The translations under genes and the position numbers were made by a program. From contig JAANDG010000326.1 in assembly GCA_036852015.1 (NCBI GenBank), positions 100,465 through 164,464 on the forward strand: DNA of 64,000 bases, read 5' to 3'. Shown one piece after another: positions 43,908 to 53,817 of this stretch. Numbering within the stretch: the stretch's first letter is position 1; every line of letters begins with the position of its first letter. The stretch comes from Pelodera strongyloides. Its lineage: Eukaryota > Nematoda > Chromadorea > Rhabditida > Rhabditidae. The notes under the pieces were generated by a model that ran no database searches, was not told the origin of the DNA, and saw nothing but the letters and a program-made list of their open reading frames with translations.

Positions 43908-46900
43908 ATGCATTCCCGTGGTCATCCTGGTTCGGCACCTTCTGGCTCCGACCAAGATCCGTCACAACGCGAACACCAAATCGGTTCCGAGTCTTCAGTC
44001 GGCCACTCCATCCCCATGCATCAACTCTCCCCGATGGGATACGGCCACCCAGTGGGACACCCTGGACGGGAGCTTCCCGAAGGCGTCGCGTCAACATCTA
44101 GTCGCGGCACACAAATGTGGCGACGCCTCTCGTCGCAAACCAGTGCGGCGGCCGCATTCGCGACATCCGGGTCGCGACGCCCGTCTTATGTAACTTTCGC
44201 GTCGGAGATGTCGCAGGACACGTCGCAACATTCGCAACTATCGGGGACGTCAGCGGCGACCACGTCGCAGGGTTCCATCAATCCGCTAGCGATAAGTTCC
44301 GAGTTTTTGCTGCGACCGGTGATTAGGCCAGTGGCGCAGAGGAGAGGGTTCTCCTCGGGGAGAAGCTACCTTCAGGAAGGACCAGAGGGATGGTTCTGGC
44401 ACACGAAGAGTCAGGTAAGAGGTTGATGAATGGGCTGTCGGGGAGAAAGGGAGAGAGAGAGAGAGAGAGAAGAGAGAGAAAGAAGGAGAGAGAGGAGATT
44501 GATGGCGCTAGAGAAACAGGTAATCAGGAGAGATACTAGTCCAGAGAGAGAGGCTCTGAGAAAGACAGAGAGAGAGAGCGACCTCGCAAGAGTGAGTTCG
44601 CCATGGAGCGTATGTAAAGTACAGTAACCCTGTTTAGGAACCCCCACCGCTCATTTCGCATTGTATGATGGCCTTCTCGATAATCCTCGTCATTCTGACA
44701 TTTCCGTGGTGTCTATTTTTCTGTGTCAAGGTTGCCAAGTGAGTGAATTAGGAAGGGTAGAGTGGTAGAGAGAGAGAGAGAAAGAGCGAGAAAGGGAAAT
44801 AGAGAAAGAGAGAGAGAAAGAGCGAGAAAGGGAAATAGAGATAGAGAGTAAGAAAGATAGATAGAAACGCAGTCAGAGAGAAAAGCACAGAGGTCGCACC
44901 ATACTACGACTACAACGACATTGTAAGTAAAGCAGGACCATTGTATACAGTTTGTGTTATATCTCGGCACTTGGCAAAGAGAGAGAGAGAGAGAGAGAGG
45001 GGTAGAGAGGTAGAGAGAGAGAGAGAGAGAGAGAGTGAGAGAAAGAGAGAGAGAGGGAATAGATGGAAAGGTACAACTTAAAGGGACAGGCCCATCAAAG
45101 TAAACCTATATTTACGACGTATTCATAATGTGTATAGAGCATTTTTATTACAATATATACAAACCCAATTTCACCTACTTTCGCCCTCGAGGACTTTTTC
45201 CGATGTGCTCATCATCATATGTATACCGTAAAACTGCAGTTCGAAGCTGTCTACGCAAATTATCAAGAAATTAAAATGCGAGCTAGATTTGCATATACAC
45301 CTTGGAAGTCTGCAGCTTATGGTATACATATGATGATGAGCACATCGGAAAAAGTCCTCGAGGGCGAAAGTAGGTGAAATTTGGTTTGTATATATTGTAA
45401 TAAAAATGCTTTATATACATTATGAACGATTCGTAAATATAGGTTTACTTTGATGGGCCTGTCCCTTTAACAACCAAACTGCAGAGAATACCAACGGGTT
45501 GTCATCTTCCGACTCGGTCGTCTAATCAAGGGAGGCACGAAAGGACCGGGCCTATTCTTTGTACTCCCTTGTATTGATACTTGTAAAGTGGTCAGCAAAT
45601 TATTTTATTTTATCTAGTTTTGAAAAATAACAATAATTTAAAGCGAAATACCGGCCGGTTTTTGAACACATCGAGTAGACCAGCATTCTATGCAGCTTAT
45701 GCAAACGAAAATGAATTTGAATAAAAAATCGAGCAAATTAGTACGTAAGAGCAAATAAATACGTAAGAATTCCGTTGTCCACGATGCTTTTCAAAAACCG
45801 GCCGGTATTTCGCTTTAAAATAAGCTCCCGAGAAAATCGTTACGTTATTTTACACGGCGTTCGTTGTGGTTCGACAGGTACAATATAATTAACAATTCTG
45901 GAAAATAAAATATAAATAATAAATATTGAGTCAAATTTTACGATAATTTGTACTTTATATAGGTTGATCTCCGTGTTCTTTCATTTGACGTGCCTCCGCA
46001 AGAGATTCTATCACGTGACTCAGTTACAGTATCCGTGGAAGCCGTTATTTATTTCCGAGTATGTTACTTTTTATTTTACTTTTTCTCACACGTCTCACAG
46101 GTAGAAGGCCCGTAGTCACATACTTTCAACATTGGCACTCGAAAAGTGTTTCTGTATGATGAACAATCTTTCTTTTATGTGCGTTCAAACAATGTTGCCT
46201 TGCTGCAACCTTATTGAAAGCACTTTGAAACACAGTGAATTTCAGAGTTTACTTTGCGTAAAATATACCCTTCCAGTTAGTGTTCACTCACATTTACCTT
46301 CATAGAAAATGGTGACGGTTAACCGGCTTTTTTTCGTGGGCCAGCCCAATTGCTGACCAAGTTGCATCGAAAGCCGTCATCAGCTGGTCACCGAATGGTA
46401 ACGAACCAGTCATCAGATGTTTTTTTCCCAGTAAGACCATTTGGTGACGGGTCAATGATTATTTCGTTTTCCTGTGTATTATTATTATGATAATCATTGC
46501 ATTTAGGTGTCGAATCCCGTCATATCAGTCACAAATGTCAACGATGCTCAATTCAGTACGAAACTCTTGGCACAAACAACGTTACGAAATGTGCTCGGAA
46601 CGAAAACTTTATCAGAAATGTTGTCCGAGCGAGACAGTATTGCTGGGGTACGTATTATATGTTTACTTTGCCATTCTGATTTTACCATTTGTCCCATTTA
46701 TTGCCGCATCATTAGCAGAAGCATGATGTTGCCGAAGTTGATTGACATTATCGTTGGATTCTCATAAACAAAAAAAGTAGATTTTTTGAAAGTTGGACGC
46801 ACGTTTACTTACGTGGCATCATGTTATGGCTCATTGACTTGAACCATTACAGTCGTTGGATTTATAACTTGCCTCAATTTGGTATCATTAACAAAAACTA

Positions 46901-47628
46901 GTTTTCTTTCAGATCACAGAAAAAGTTCTAGACGAGGGTACGGATCCTTGGGGCGTGAAGGTTAGCTCAGTTTGTTTTTGTTGAGCACTTTTAAAAGCGG
47001 ACCGATAATCAAATAAATCATAAACTGAGTTTGAATTGTCTATGTAACGTATCTTTAGGTAGAACGGGTCGAAATCAAGGACATTCGGCTGCCACACCAG
47101 CTGATGAAGAGTATGGCGGCAGAAGCCGAAGCTGCGCGAGATGCGCGCGCGAGAGTCATTGCGGCGGATGGAGAGCGAAACGCGAGCGGGTGAGCCATTT
47201 TCTATGTTAGTGGCCAACGATATAAAGAGAACCATACAAAGTTATTGCTTGTCCTCGAAATTGTTTTGTTACTTTTCCATTTTCGCAAGTTTACATGCTT
47301 TGTCTCCTATATTTCCGTCTTCTTTCAGAAACTTGCGTGAAGCAGCTAACGTGATCTGCAGCAATAAAGTTGCCATGCAACTTCGATATCTACAGGTCAG
47401 ACCTTTTCCTTTGTTTTGAACTGATAACACCGGACAGGAATTGAACTTCGGTCTTGTGCGTGACACTAGGCTCCTAACCACTTGGCTATCATCGTCTCTG
47501 TAATGGTTGCCACTCGTTTCCAGACACTGACGCGCATCGCATCACAACGAAATCACACTGTTGTGTTGCCGATCCCGTCAGAAGTTGCCAAGCACTACTT
47601 GAAGAAATTGGGCCATAAAGTGGCATAG
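43908..47628 (+). CDS. Stomatin-domain membrane protein of the UNC-1/MEC-2 type (model: 43908 first exon, proximal last exon)
   Basis: Exons 43908-44414, 44638-44738, 45485-45587, 45963-46058, 46507-46647, 46913-46960, 47059-47189, 47329-47395 and 47524-47628 join in phase to about 432 residues, 263 of them common. The common part has a hydrophobic hairpin ([19 protein letters not shown]), then [32 protein letters not shown] and [34 protein letters not shown] and [17 protein letters not shown] follow, ending with [34 protein letters not shown] helices. Such proteins are oligomeric scaffolds of the inner membrane leaflet that modulate ion channels and gap junctions. The first exon ([20 protein letters not shown]..) is Ser/Gln-rich and has an in-frame TAA upstream. 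Alternative first exons lie at 35516 and 38105, and an alternative last exon at 47940. The 45587 donor (AAA|GTGGTC) is weak. Confidence 0.85.
45078..45470. repeat. TTAA long hairpin family F, copy F1
   Basis: A 390-bp near-palindrome. The left end is CTTAA|AGGGACAGGCCCATC and the right end is GATGGGCCTGTCCCT|TTAA. The arms pair over roughly 150 bp, including TATGATGATGAGCACATCGG and its complement. It lies in the stomatin intron 13 bp upstream of exon 3. Confidence 0.9.
45638..45818. repeat. TTAA hairpin family A, copy A9
   Basis: TTAA|AGCGAAATACCGGCCGG at the left and CCGGCCGGTATTTCGCT|TTAA at the right. This is the best-preserved pair of termini in the window. Confidence 0.9.
46310..46470. 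repeat. Family H element
   Basis: GGTGACGGTTAACCGG at the left, CATTTGGTGACGGGTC at the right, and inner blocks CAGCTGGTCACCGAATGG and GACCAAGTTGCATCGAAAGC. It sits just before the 46507 exon. Confidence 0.5.
47424..47496 (-). pseudogene. tRNA-like sequence between stomatin exons
   Basis: On the minus strand, ATAGCCAAGTGGTTAGGAGCC resembles an A-box/D-arm and AAGTTCAATTCCTGTCCGG a B-box/T-arm. The stems are incomplete. It lies in the intron just before the proximal last exon. Confidence 0.45.
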
Positions 47629-47641
47629 GGAGGCTGAACAA

Positions 47642-47647
47642 AATAAA
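47642..47647 (+). terminator. Poly(A) signal for the proximal stomatin last exon
   Basis: AATAAA starts 14 bp after the TAG of the 47524-47628 exon. Confidence 0.6.
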
Positions 47648-47741
47648 CGATTTATTAAAAAAGCGCATTGATTTTTTTCGGAAATTTGCATGCGTTTTGA
47701 ATATTGTTTTGCATGGGGCAGCATGACGCCATTTCGAAGCT

Positions 47742-47925
47742 GTAAGCGATATAACGACCGGTTTTCGCAACGTACCGTGGGCAATTGGATTACCATTACC
47801 ATACTTGTATGCAAATGAATGTAATTGGATTAAAAAAGCGCAATACAACGCAGTGATTTCCATACACTACATAGGGATACAGCTCCGACACAGGCATCAA
47901 AAACCTGATGTTATACCAATTTAAG
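47742..47925. repeat. TTAA hairpin family B copy between the two last exons
   Basis: Left AAGCGATATAACGACCGG, right AACCTGATGTTATACCAAT|TTAA. It occupies most of the spacer between the duplicated terminal exons. Confidence 0.65.
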
Positions 47926-47939
47926 CCTTTATTTTCCAG

Positions 47940-48044
47940 ACGTTGACCCACGTGTCGGCACAACGAAACAATACAATTGTGGTGCCGATTTCTGCGGAAA
48001 TCGCCAAACATTTTTTGAAGAAGCTCGGGCATAAAGTTGCCTAA
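47940..48044 (+). CDS. Distal alternative last exon of the stomatin-type gene
   Basis: Acceptor TATTTTCCAG is followed by 34 codons and TAA, the same length and phase as the proximal exon (47524-47628). Both begin TLT, have QRN.T in the middle and end L-K-K-L-G-H-K-V-A; by eye 23 of 34 residues are identical. The differences are conservative (I/V, Y/F, S/A). Exon 47329-47395 can splice to either. It has its own poly(A) signal at 48079-48084. This is the C-terminal tail after the stomatin core, where MEC-2/UNC-1 paralogues also differ. Confidence 0.8.
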   Translation, partial: TLTHVSAQRNNTIVVPISAEIAKHFLKKLGHKVA

Positions 48045-49483
48045 CTTCACTTTCACTTTGGACTTTGGAAATGACTATAATAAAAGATTTTCCTTGCTTT
48101 ACTTGTTTCCGTGTATTTCGCATTCGGAACAAACAATCATAAAAGAAAATTATTTATTTATTTATTTATTCGTTGTGACGTTAGCTCGGCATTGACGTCG
48201 CTTTAGCGGAATATACACCTAGTTCGCACTGAAGGCGACGTTTTTGGCGGTGTTAAACTTTGAGTTTTGTTGGACTTTTGAGTTGAGCAAAGTTGAGTTC
48301 GGCTGCTGCATGCTAATAAGCCGTAATAAGCTCTCCTATCTCATTCAAAATTCTGATATGCAAACGACGTCACAACAGAAGTAGTAGTCTACATTTTCAC
48401 GTTTCTCGCTTCTTCCGCTTGCCAACTGCCAATGACACTCCAAGGAAGAGTAATTTCAAGAATATTTGTTATTTGGGGCAATCAATGGTGCGTTTACGTG
48501 CATACTTTTTTTATCGAAATAGATACTGTACCTCGTCATGGACGGTAAGATTGCACATCATGTGGGTGCATAATAATGTAATTTCGGTAAATTGAGGGTT
48601 AATTAATACGTCAGCGGATTATCGGACTGAACACTACTCAATGCGTGGGTAAACGTACATTAGATGTTTCTTTATTCCGTGACGAGTTCTGTGTTCAAGG
48701 TAAAATTAGGCATTGCCGCGGCGAATTTGCTCCAAAGAATTGATAACGAGTGGAATTGAAGTGCTTTAATGTGCACCCTGCACGACATTTTGGAAACTAA
48801 ATTATCTCTCTCCATTCCCTCTCTCTGTCACTCTCTCTCTCCATCCTCTCTCTCTGTTCTCTCCCTCCCCCTCTCTCTCTATCTCTCTCTCTCTCTCTCT
48901 CTCTATCTCTATCTCTTTTCTCTCTCTCTTCGTCTCCACATCTCCCTCGCTGTCTCACTCTCTCCGCAGACAATGCATTTCAAAGTAAAAGTCTGTTCGT
49001 CTTCATTCTCCTCAAAGATAGTAGTATTTCCTCCTATTTACTCGAATTCTCCTCTCGCCTTTCCAGGCTCTCTACTCGCTTCCGATAAGTCTTTGTCTGC
49101 GGCTACTTTTATAGCCTTCCTAGGCTCAAACTACAAACTTTAAATTAAATGGGGCCGCAACAAGTTTCTAGCTTATATCCATTCATTGTGCGTTATTTTA
49201 CATTCTTTAACTTTCAGTATATCATTTTTGCTTGATAATAGACTTATTTAATTTAGGACATGCTCCAATTAACATGACTCAAGCAATGTGTTCTTTCTGT
49301 GCATTCTCTATCCTGATAATATCATAAAGTTTACAAACATATTTATAAGCTCTTCACCAATTATCACTAACCTGTCATTAGCAATTTATTGATTGAAACT
49401 TTAGTCGCAACTTTAGGCCCAAGAAACCCGTTCAATTTTCCGCAGCTAAATTGTTCTCGACTAGTTTTCAAGTTAGCGACAAA
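48045..49483. other. Spacer between stomatin and phosphatase genes
   Basis: Contains AATAAA at 48079, a (TTTA)n run at about 48149-48170 and (CT)n at 48800-48966. No exon was found. The phosphatase promoter must lie in the last few hundred bases. Confidence 0.5.
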
Positions 49484-52400
49484 ATGCGAATTCCGAGCCC
49501 AATTTCTACAGAAGAATTGGAGAAATTTGAGACTTATCTTTTCGACGCCGATGGTAAAAATCAATTTCTATGAACAATTTTTCCTCAGAAAAATTAGTAA
49601 TTTTTACACTTTTTACATTCATTTTGCAAATAGTAAATTACCGTAGTTATTTTTTATTATTCATATAAATAGATGAAGTCTAGGTTTATGAAGTATTGTT
49701 TGTAAAATAATAATACTTGTTTATTAACTAAGAAGTACGCTAACTAATTATTTAAAGGGATAGGTTCAGGTGCAGAGGTGCGGAGATAGGGTTGTTTTAT
49801 AAAGCGAAGTCGCTTAGCTTTCGAGATTGCTCCTGGCTCGAGGAGCAAAGGAAATTTACTGCAATTTTCGCATTTTGACCGTCATAGGTCATACACTATC
49901 GATAGAAATTATAAAAAAGATGCAATTTGAGGTGAATCTATCCCTTTAAATCATCATTATTTTTTAATAATATTGTTATTTTAGGTGTTCTATGGGCCGA
50001 AACTACAGCTATTCCTGGCGCAGTCGAATTTGTATCGGAGCTATTGAATAAGGTGCGCTTTTAAAGTGGTATCACATGGTTTTGAGGTATATGCCGCAGC
50101 GAGTTATGTTCCATTCTATGCCTTCATTATAAATGTCGTTTTATGTGAAAAATAATTTGTGAAGAATATCGTATGGGTAAGATATCTTTTTCTGTAAGAT
50201 ATAAATAATGCTTTAGGGTAAACAAGTGTTCATTATCACCAATAACGCAACCAAAACATCTGAAGAATACGCTGAAAAAGTGAAGAAATTTGGATTCACC
50301 GAGATTTCACAGGTGAGAAAGATCCTTGTATTCTTATTTCTCGCGCACCTTTCGCACGCTTCTGGCGCTATTGCGGCTTCAACTCATTATATCATGTAAG
50401 ATCTAATATCCTATGATATGTGCAATGTAAAATAAGCCATGTAATGCATAGTCTTTTCTTGTTATGCGGGGTTTACATCTTTATTTCACCATTTTTTGAT
50501 AACAGTTTATTTTTATTTTTTTAGAATAACATTATATCGCCAGCCGTCGTGCTCGTCGACTACCTCAAGGAACGTGGGTACAAAAACAAAAAGATCTACG
50601 TACTAGGAGTGTCAGCGCTACAGAAAACACTGGAAACTGGCGCTGGTGTCAAATGTATCGGAGTCGGGGTAAGTTACTGCATAATAGGAGTCACAACAGT
50701 TTCCTTCAATACAGACGCTCAAATCATCGTATTCCTTGCTTGGTTTTCGATTCCAGATTCAATTCCAGATTTTCTTTTCAACAAGGCCTTTCCAAGAGTG
50801 TTGAAGTGTTTGAAGTATATCTTGATTAATCAATATAAGTATATAAGGAATTATAAAAGTAGAAAGATTATACAATTTGGCTATGTTCTACCGGTTCCAT
50901 GACATTATACCTATAAATGATTAAATGAAGGCAAGACCTCTCAAGGCTGGTCAGGCCAAAGTTTAGTTTGATTGCATGAACGAAAAATTGGGGTATTGGA
51001 CGAGTGGGGGTCGAACCCACGACCTCTGGATTACCGGTCCAGTATGCTAACCACTACACTACCGCCACCCACACCCAAATCGTTCTTGCTAGCGACTTAT
51101 ACGGCTCGCCTGCAACACACAGTGGGCCATAGCACCACAACTGCCTGGGGGGTTATAAACCACAATACCAGCTAGGTGTGCATAACCGGAAAGAATTGAT
51201 TAAATGAAGGCAAGACCTCTCAGTTGTGGTGCTATGCGCCCACTGTGTGTTGCACGCGAGCCGTATAAGTCGCTAGCAAGAACGAAATTTGGGTGTGGGT
51301 GGCGGTAGTGTAGTGGTTAGCATACTGGACCGGTAATCCAGAGGTCGTGGGTTCGACCCCCACTCGTCCAATACCCCAATTTTTCGTTCATGCAATCAAA
51401 CTATTATACCTATACCTCGAAAATTATACCTCGATCTCATCACTTTCCATCACCGGATACACCGAACTAACATAACATAACATAACATTTATTACGAACA
51501 TAAAATGTCGCACAAGTTTTGTCGAGGCAATACCACAATGAATAACTATGAAACGTGAAAATGTAAATCTGATCAAAATAAAAGCATCAAATAAAAACAT
51601 TATGTTTACAGGAATAGGCGAGGGTTACTCTCAATCATAAGTGAAGCTATGGACAAAACAGTGTCTGCGAACATTCCTAGTCACCCGAGGGATTATGATT
51701 TTGATACGACCACGTCGAGAGGACAGATTAGAATTCCTGAATTTGTACATTGAACGTAGATTATGGCCGCATTTGCCGGCCAATATTTTTCTGAGCATTC
51801 TAGCATCTGCCTTCCTACGTCGATTGTCAAGTGTATCAAGCTTCAATAATGTATCTCTATCTAAACTAGAGGGTGTATCATTAGCCCGTATTCTCGGGTC
51901 GACGGGAATGTTCCGTTTGGGAGCTCATTCGTATGCAAATTTTTCCTCCAGCTAGTCTAGAATAGTCGAGAAATTTGCATACAAAGGATTTCCCAAACGG
52001 AACGTTTCCGTCGACCCGAGAATACGGGCTATTGTAATCAAGCAATTGGGAACGCATAAAAATTCGCTTTGTAAATGTACGTTGGATCCGATCTAGGGCC
52101 ACCTTATCCTTTTTCTTATATGGACTAAAGACAACCGAGCCTGACTCTAGAATTGAACGTACATAAAGAGAATATGCAAGAACCAAAAGGTTTGCCTTCC
52201 GCGTTTTCAGAGTGCGAAAGAGAGCAAACATTCTTTTTCTTGCTTGGGCACAAACAAAGGAAATATGTTTAGAGAAGGATAAATCATCTGTCATAATAAA
52301 TCCTAGGTCTTTGAGCTGAGTTACCTTTTCAATCACAACCGAATTACAAATGTAGTCCACTTTTGGATTGTTTGGGCCAATGTACAGTGCTTGGCACTTA

Positions 52401-53817
52401 TGAGGAGCCAAAGGTAACTGAAACTCAATTGACCAATCATGCACCAAGTTCAGAATACGCTGCCCACCAAACATATCAGATGAGTCCCGTTCAACTTATG
52501 TTTGTTTGCAGCCCGATCATTTCGACTCGTACACAAAGGGTGAACACCTTCCCGTGATTGACATAGAGGAGGGTGTTTCTGCGGTTGTCGCTGGTTTCGA
52601 CCCACATATAAGGTTCGTATTCATGAAGTGGTCCTTTTGTTTGTATCTAATATACTTAAAATTATTGTGATAAACAGAGAGAGAGGAGAGAGAGAGAGGA
52701 GAGAGAGAAGAAGAGTAGAGATAGAGAAGCGGAGAGAGAGAGTGAAAGAAAGAGAAAGAGATGGAGTGAGGTAGCCAAGAAGTTAGTCCATGAAAGAGCG
52801 CGTGATTTACTTTCATTTCCAGTTATCCGAAGGTGATGAAGGCGGTGAACTTTTTGAAGAAAAGTGATACGGAGTTCCTGGTCACTAACGAAGACTCCAC
52901 GTTGCCAGGACCAGTTAAAGGAGTTGTAGTCCCAGGTAAGCTGTGCTTCATTTCTCCGGTATTTCTTCCCATCACTCCCGTTCTCTCATCTAGAGCCTCT
53001 GATATCTCTCAACTCTCTCTCTCTCATCTCTCTCTCTCTCTCTTTCTCTCGGTCTCTTCCCTCTCTCTCTATCTTCCCTCTCTGACTCTCTTTCTCTCTG
53101 ACTCTCTCGAGTTTATTTTCTTTCATCTCGAATCCAAGTTTCTCTGCTAAATTATGATATTTCCAACTGTCAGTAATTCAGGTGAAGGCGTCGTCTCCGC
53201 CATGATCAAATGTGCCACAGAGAAAGAAGCAAAGGTGTTTGGCAAGCCGAATACTCTGATGGGGGACTATATCAAGCACCACTTTAATGTCGAGCCAGCA
53301 AAAACTATCATGTTCGGAGACAGGTTTGTTACAGGTTTTAACATTCCATTAAAAAATACCCCGCTTACGAAGCGCAGGTGTATCGGGCTGGAGCAGGCCT
53401 GACGCGAAAATTTCGCACGGCGAGATTTTGACGCGATGTCAGGACGACGAAAAGCCGAATTAGATAAAAATACACTTGGCGACTACGTCCTACCTTCGCC
53501 AGGTTTTCGCGAAAGTATATTGAATGTTGTGGACATAACGTGATCAAAATGTGGTGATGGTGTGGCGCCCTGCGAGAGGCGGGCGCACCTGGTTTTTTCG
53601 CTTCACCATAAAAGTTTCTCGGCGTCTAGATCTAAAAATAGTGTACCTTTTCAGGCTCGACACCGACGTGAAGTTTGCCAACGCCTCCGGTTTCGTGTCC
53701 TGCCTAGCATTGACACGATATGGATGTCATAATTTGAATACAGTACAAAAGGCACTCAAGGACCAAAGGACGGATCTACTTCCGAAATACACATTCACGT
53801 TCCCGGGTTCTGATTGA
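49484..53817 (+). CDS. PGP: HAD-family phosphoglycolate / glycerol-3-phosphate phosphatase
   Basis: Eight exons give 298 residues: 49484-49553, 49985-50052, 50217-50312, 50525-50668, 52512-52612, 52823-52935, 53182-53323, 53655-53817. HAD motif I is FDADGVLW (Asp21 nucleophile and Asp23), motif II is FIITNNATKTSEEY (Thr54), the motif III lysine is in KVFGKPNTLM, and motif IV is MFGDRLDTDVKFA. The C2-type cap lies between (GVSAVVAGFDPHISYPKVM, TNEDSTLPGP). Length matches the metazoan PGP/pyridoxal phosphatase family. The enzyme hydrolyses 2-phosphoglycolate and related phosphomonoesters, a cytosolic metabolite-repair role. All key catalytic residues are present. Intron 4 (1.8 kb) contains a tRNA-like inverted pair and a CR1-like fragment. 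Part of the last exon recurs inverted at 54724-54771. Pyridoxal phosphatase is the main alternative identity. Confidence 0.93.
49751..49950. repeat. TTAA hairpin family G
   Basis: TTTAA|AGGGATAGGTTCAGG at the left and GGTGAATCTATCCCT|TTAAA at the right, in PGP intron 1, ending 35 bp before exon 2. Confidence 0.75.
50061..50100. repeat. TTAA hairpin family I, left end only
   Basis: TTTTAA|AGTGGTATCACATGG with GTTTTGAGG, 10 bp after the donor of PGP exon 2. No right terminus found. Confidence 0.4.
50997..51068 (-). tRNA. tRNA-like, Thr(GGT)-type anticodon, probably not functional
   Basis: D-arm TAGTGTAGTGGTTAGCAT, anticodon stem CTGGA/TCCAG around loop CCGGTAA, and T-arm GTGGGTTCGACCCCCAC are intact. 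The acceptor ends pair poorly (GTGGCGG against TCGTCCA). The base before the anticodon is C rather than the nearly universal U33. It looks like a SINE head or pseudogene. Confidence 0.5.
51299..51370 (+). tRNA. tRNA-like, Thr(GGT)-type anticodon, inverted partner
   Basis: Appears identical in its 72 bp to the minus-strand unit at 50997-51068. It has the same intact D, anticodon and T arms and the same weak acceptor stem and C33. Transcription would proceed out of the palindrome towards PGP exon 5. Confidence 0.5.
51465..52505 (-). mobile_element. CR1-like non-LTR retrotransposon fragment (RT C-terminal half) in PGP intron 4
   Basis: Frame 52474 downwards contains HDWSIEFQLPLAPHKCQ, TQLKDLGFIMTDDLSFSKHI, ARKRMFALFRTL, SLYVRSILESGSVVFSPY and DRIQRTFTKRIF. 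These are the conserved tail blocks of CR1/jockey-type reverse transcriptases. The frame breaks at about 52031 at a fold-back insertion and resumes at 51846-51631 with KADARMLRKILAGKC to VRRHCFVHSF. A (TAACA)n-type microsatellite at 51469-51488 marks the 3' end. The fragment is 5'-truncated within a few bases of the PGP exon 5 acceptor. It cannot be active. Confidence 0.8.
51888..52034. repeat. Palindromic element inserted in the retrotransposon fragment
   Basis: GCCCGTATTCTCGGGTCGACG at the left is repeated in reverse complement at the right (CGTCGACCCGAGAATACGGGC), with arms of roughly 70 bp. It splits the RT reading frame. Confidence 0.8.
53762..53809 (+). repeat. PGP last-exon segment duplicated in inverted orientation downstream
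   Basis: These 48 bases, close to the PGP stop codon, occur as an exact reverse complement at 54724-54771. Confidence 0.9.

Larger units (their letters stand above)
50965..51402. repeat. Large inverted repeat of a tRNA-derived element
   Basis: Arms 50965-51143 and 51221-51402 are near-perfect reverse complements of about 180 bp. Each carries a tRNA-like unit (minus strand 50997-51068, plus strand 51299-51370). The 22-bp string TTAAATGAAGGCAAGACCTCTC precedes the left arm (50921) and recurs in the spacer (51200). It lies in PGP intron 4. Confidence 0.85.

Noticed and set aside
45575..45590. Using the ACTT|GTAAAG donor for the stomatin exon
   Set aside because: It would shift the frame at the conserved [11 protein letters not shown] junction; the GTGGTC donor keeps it.
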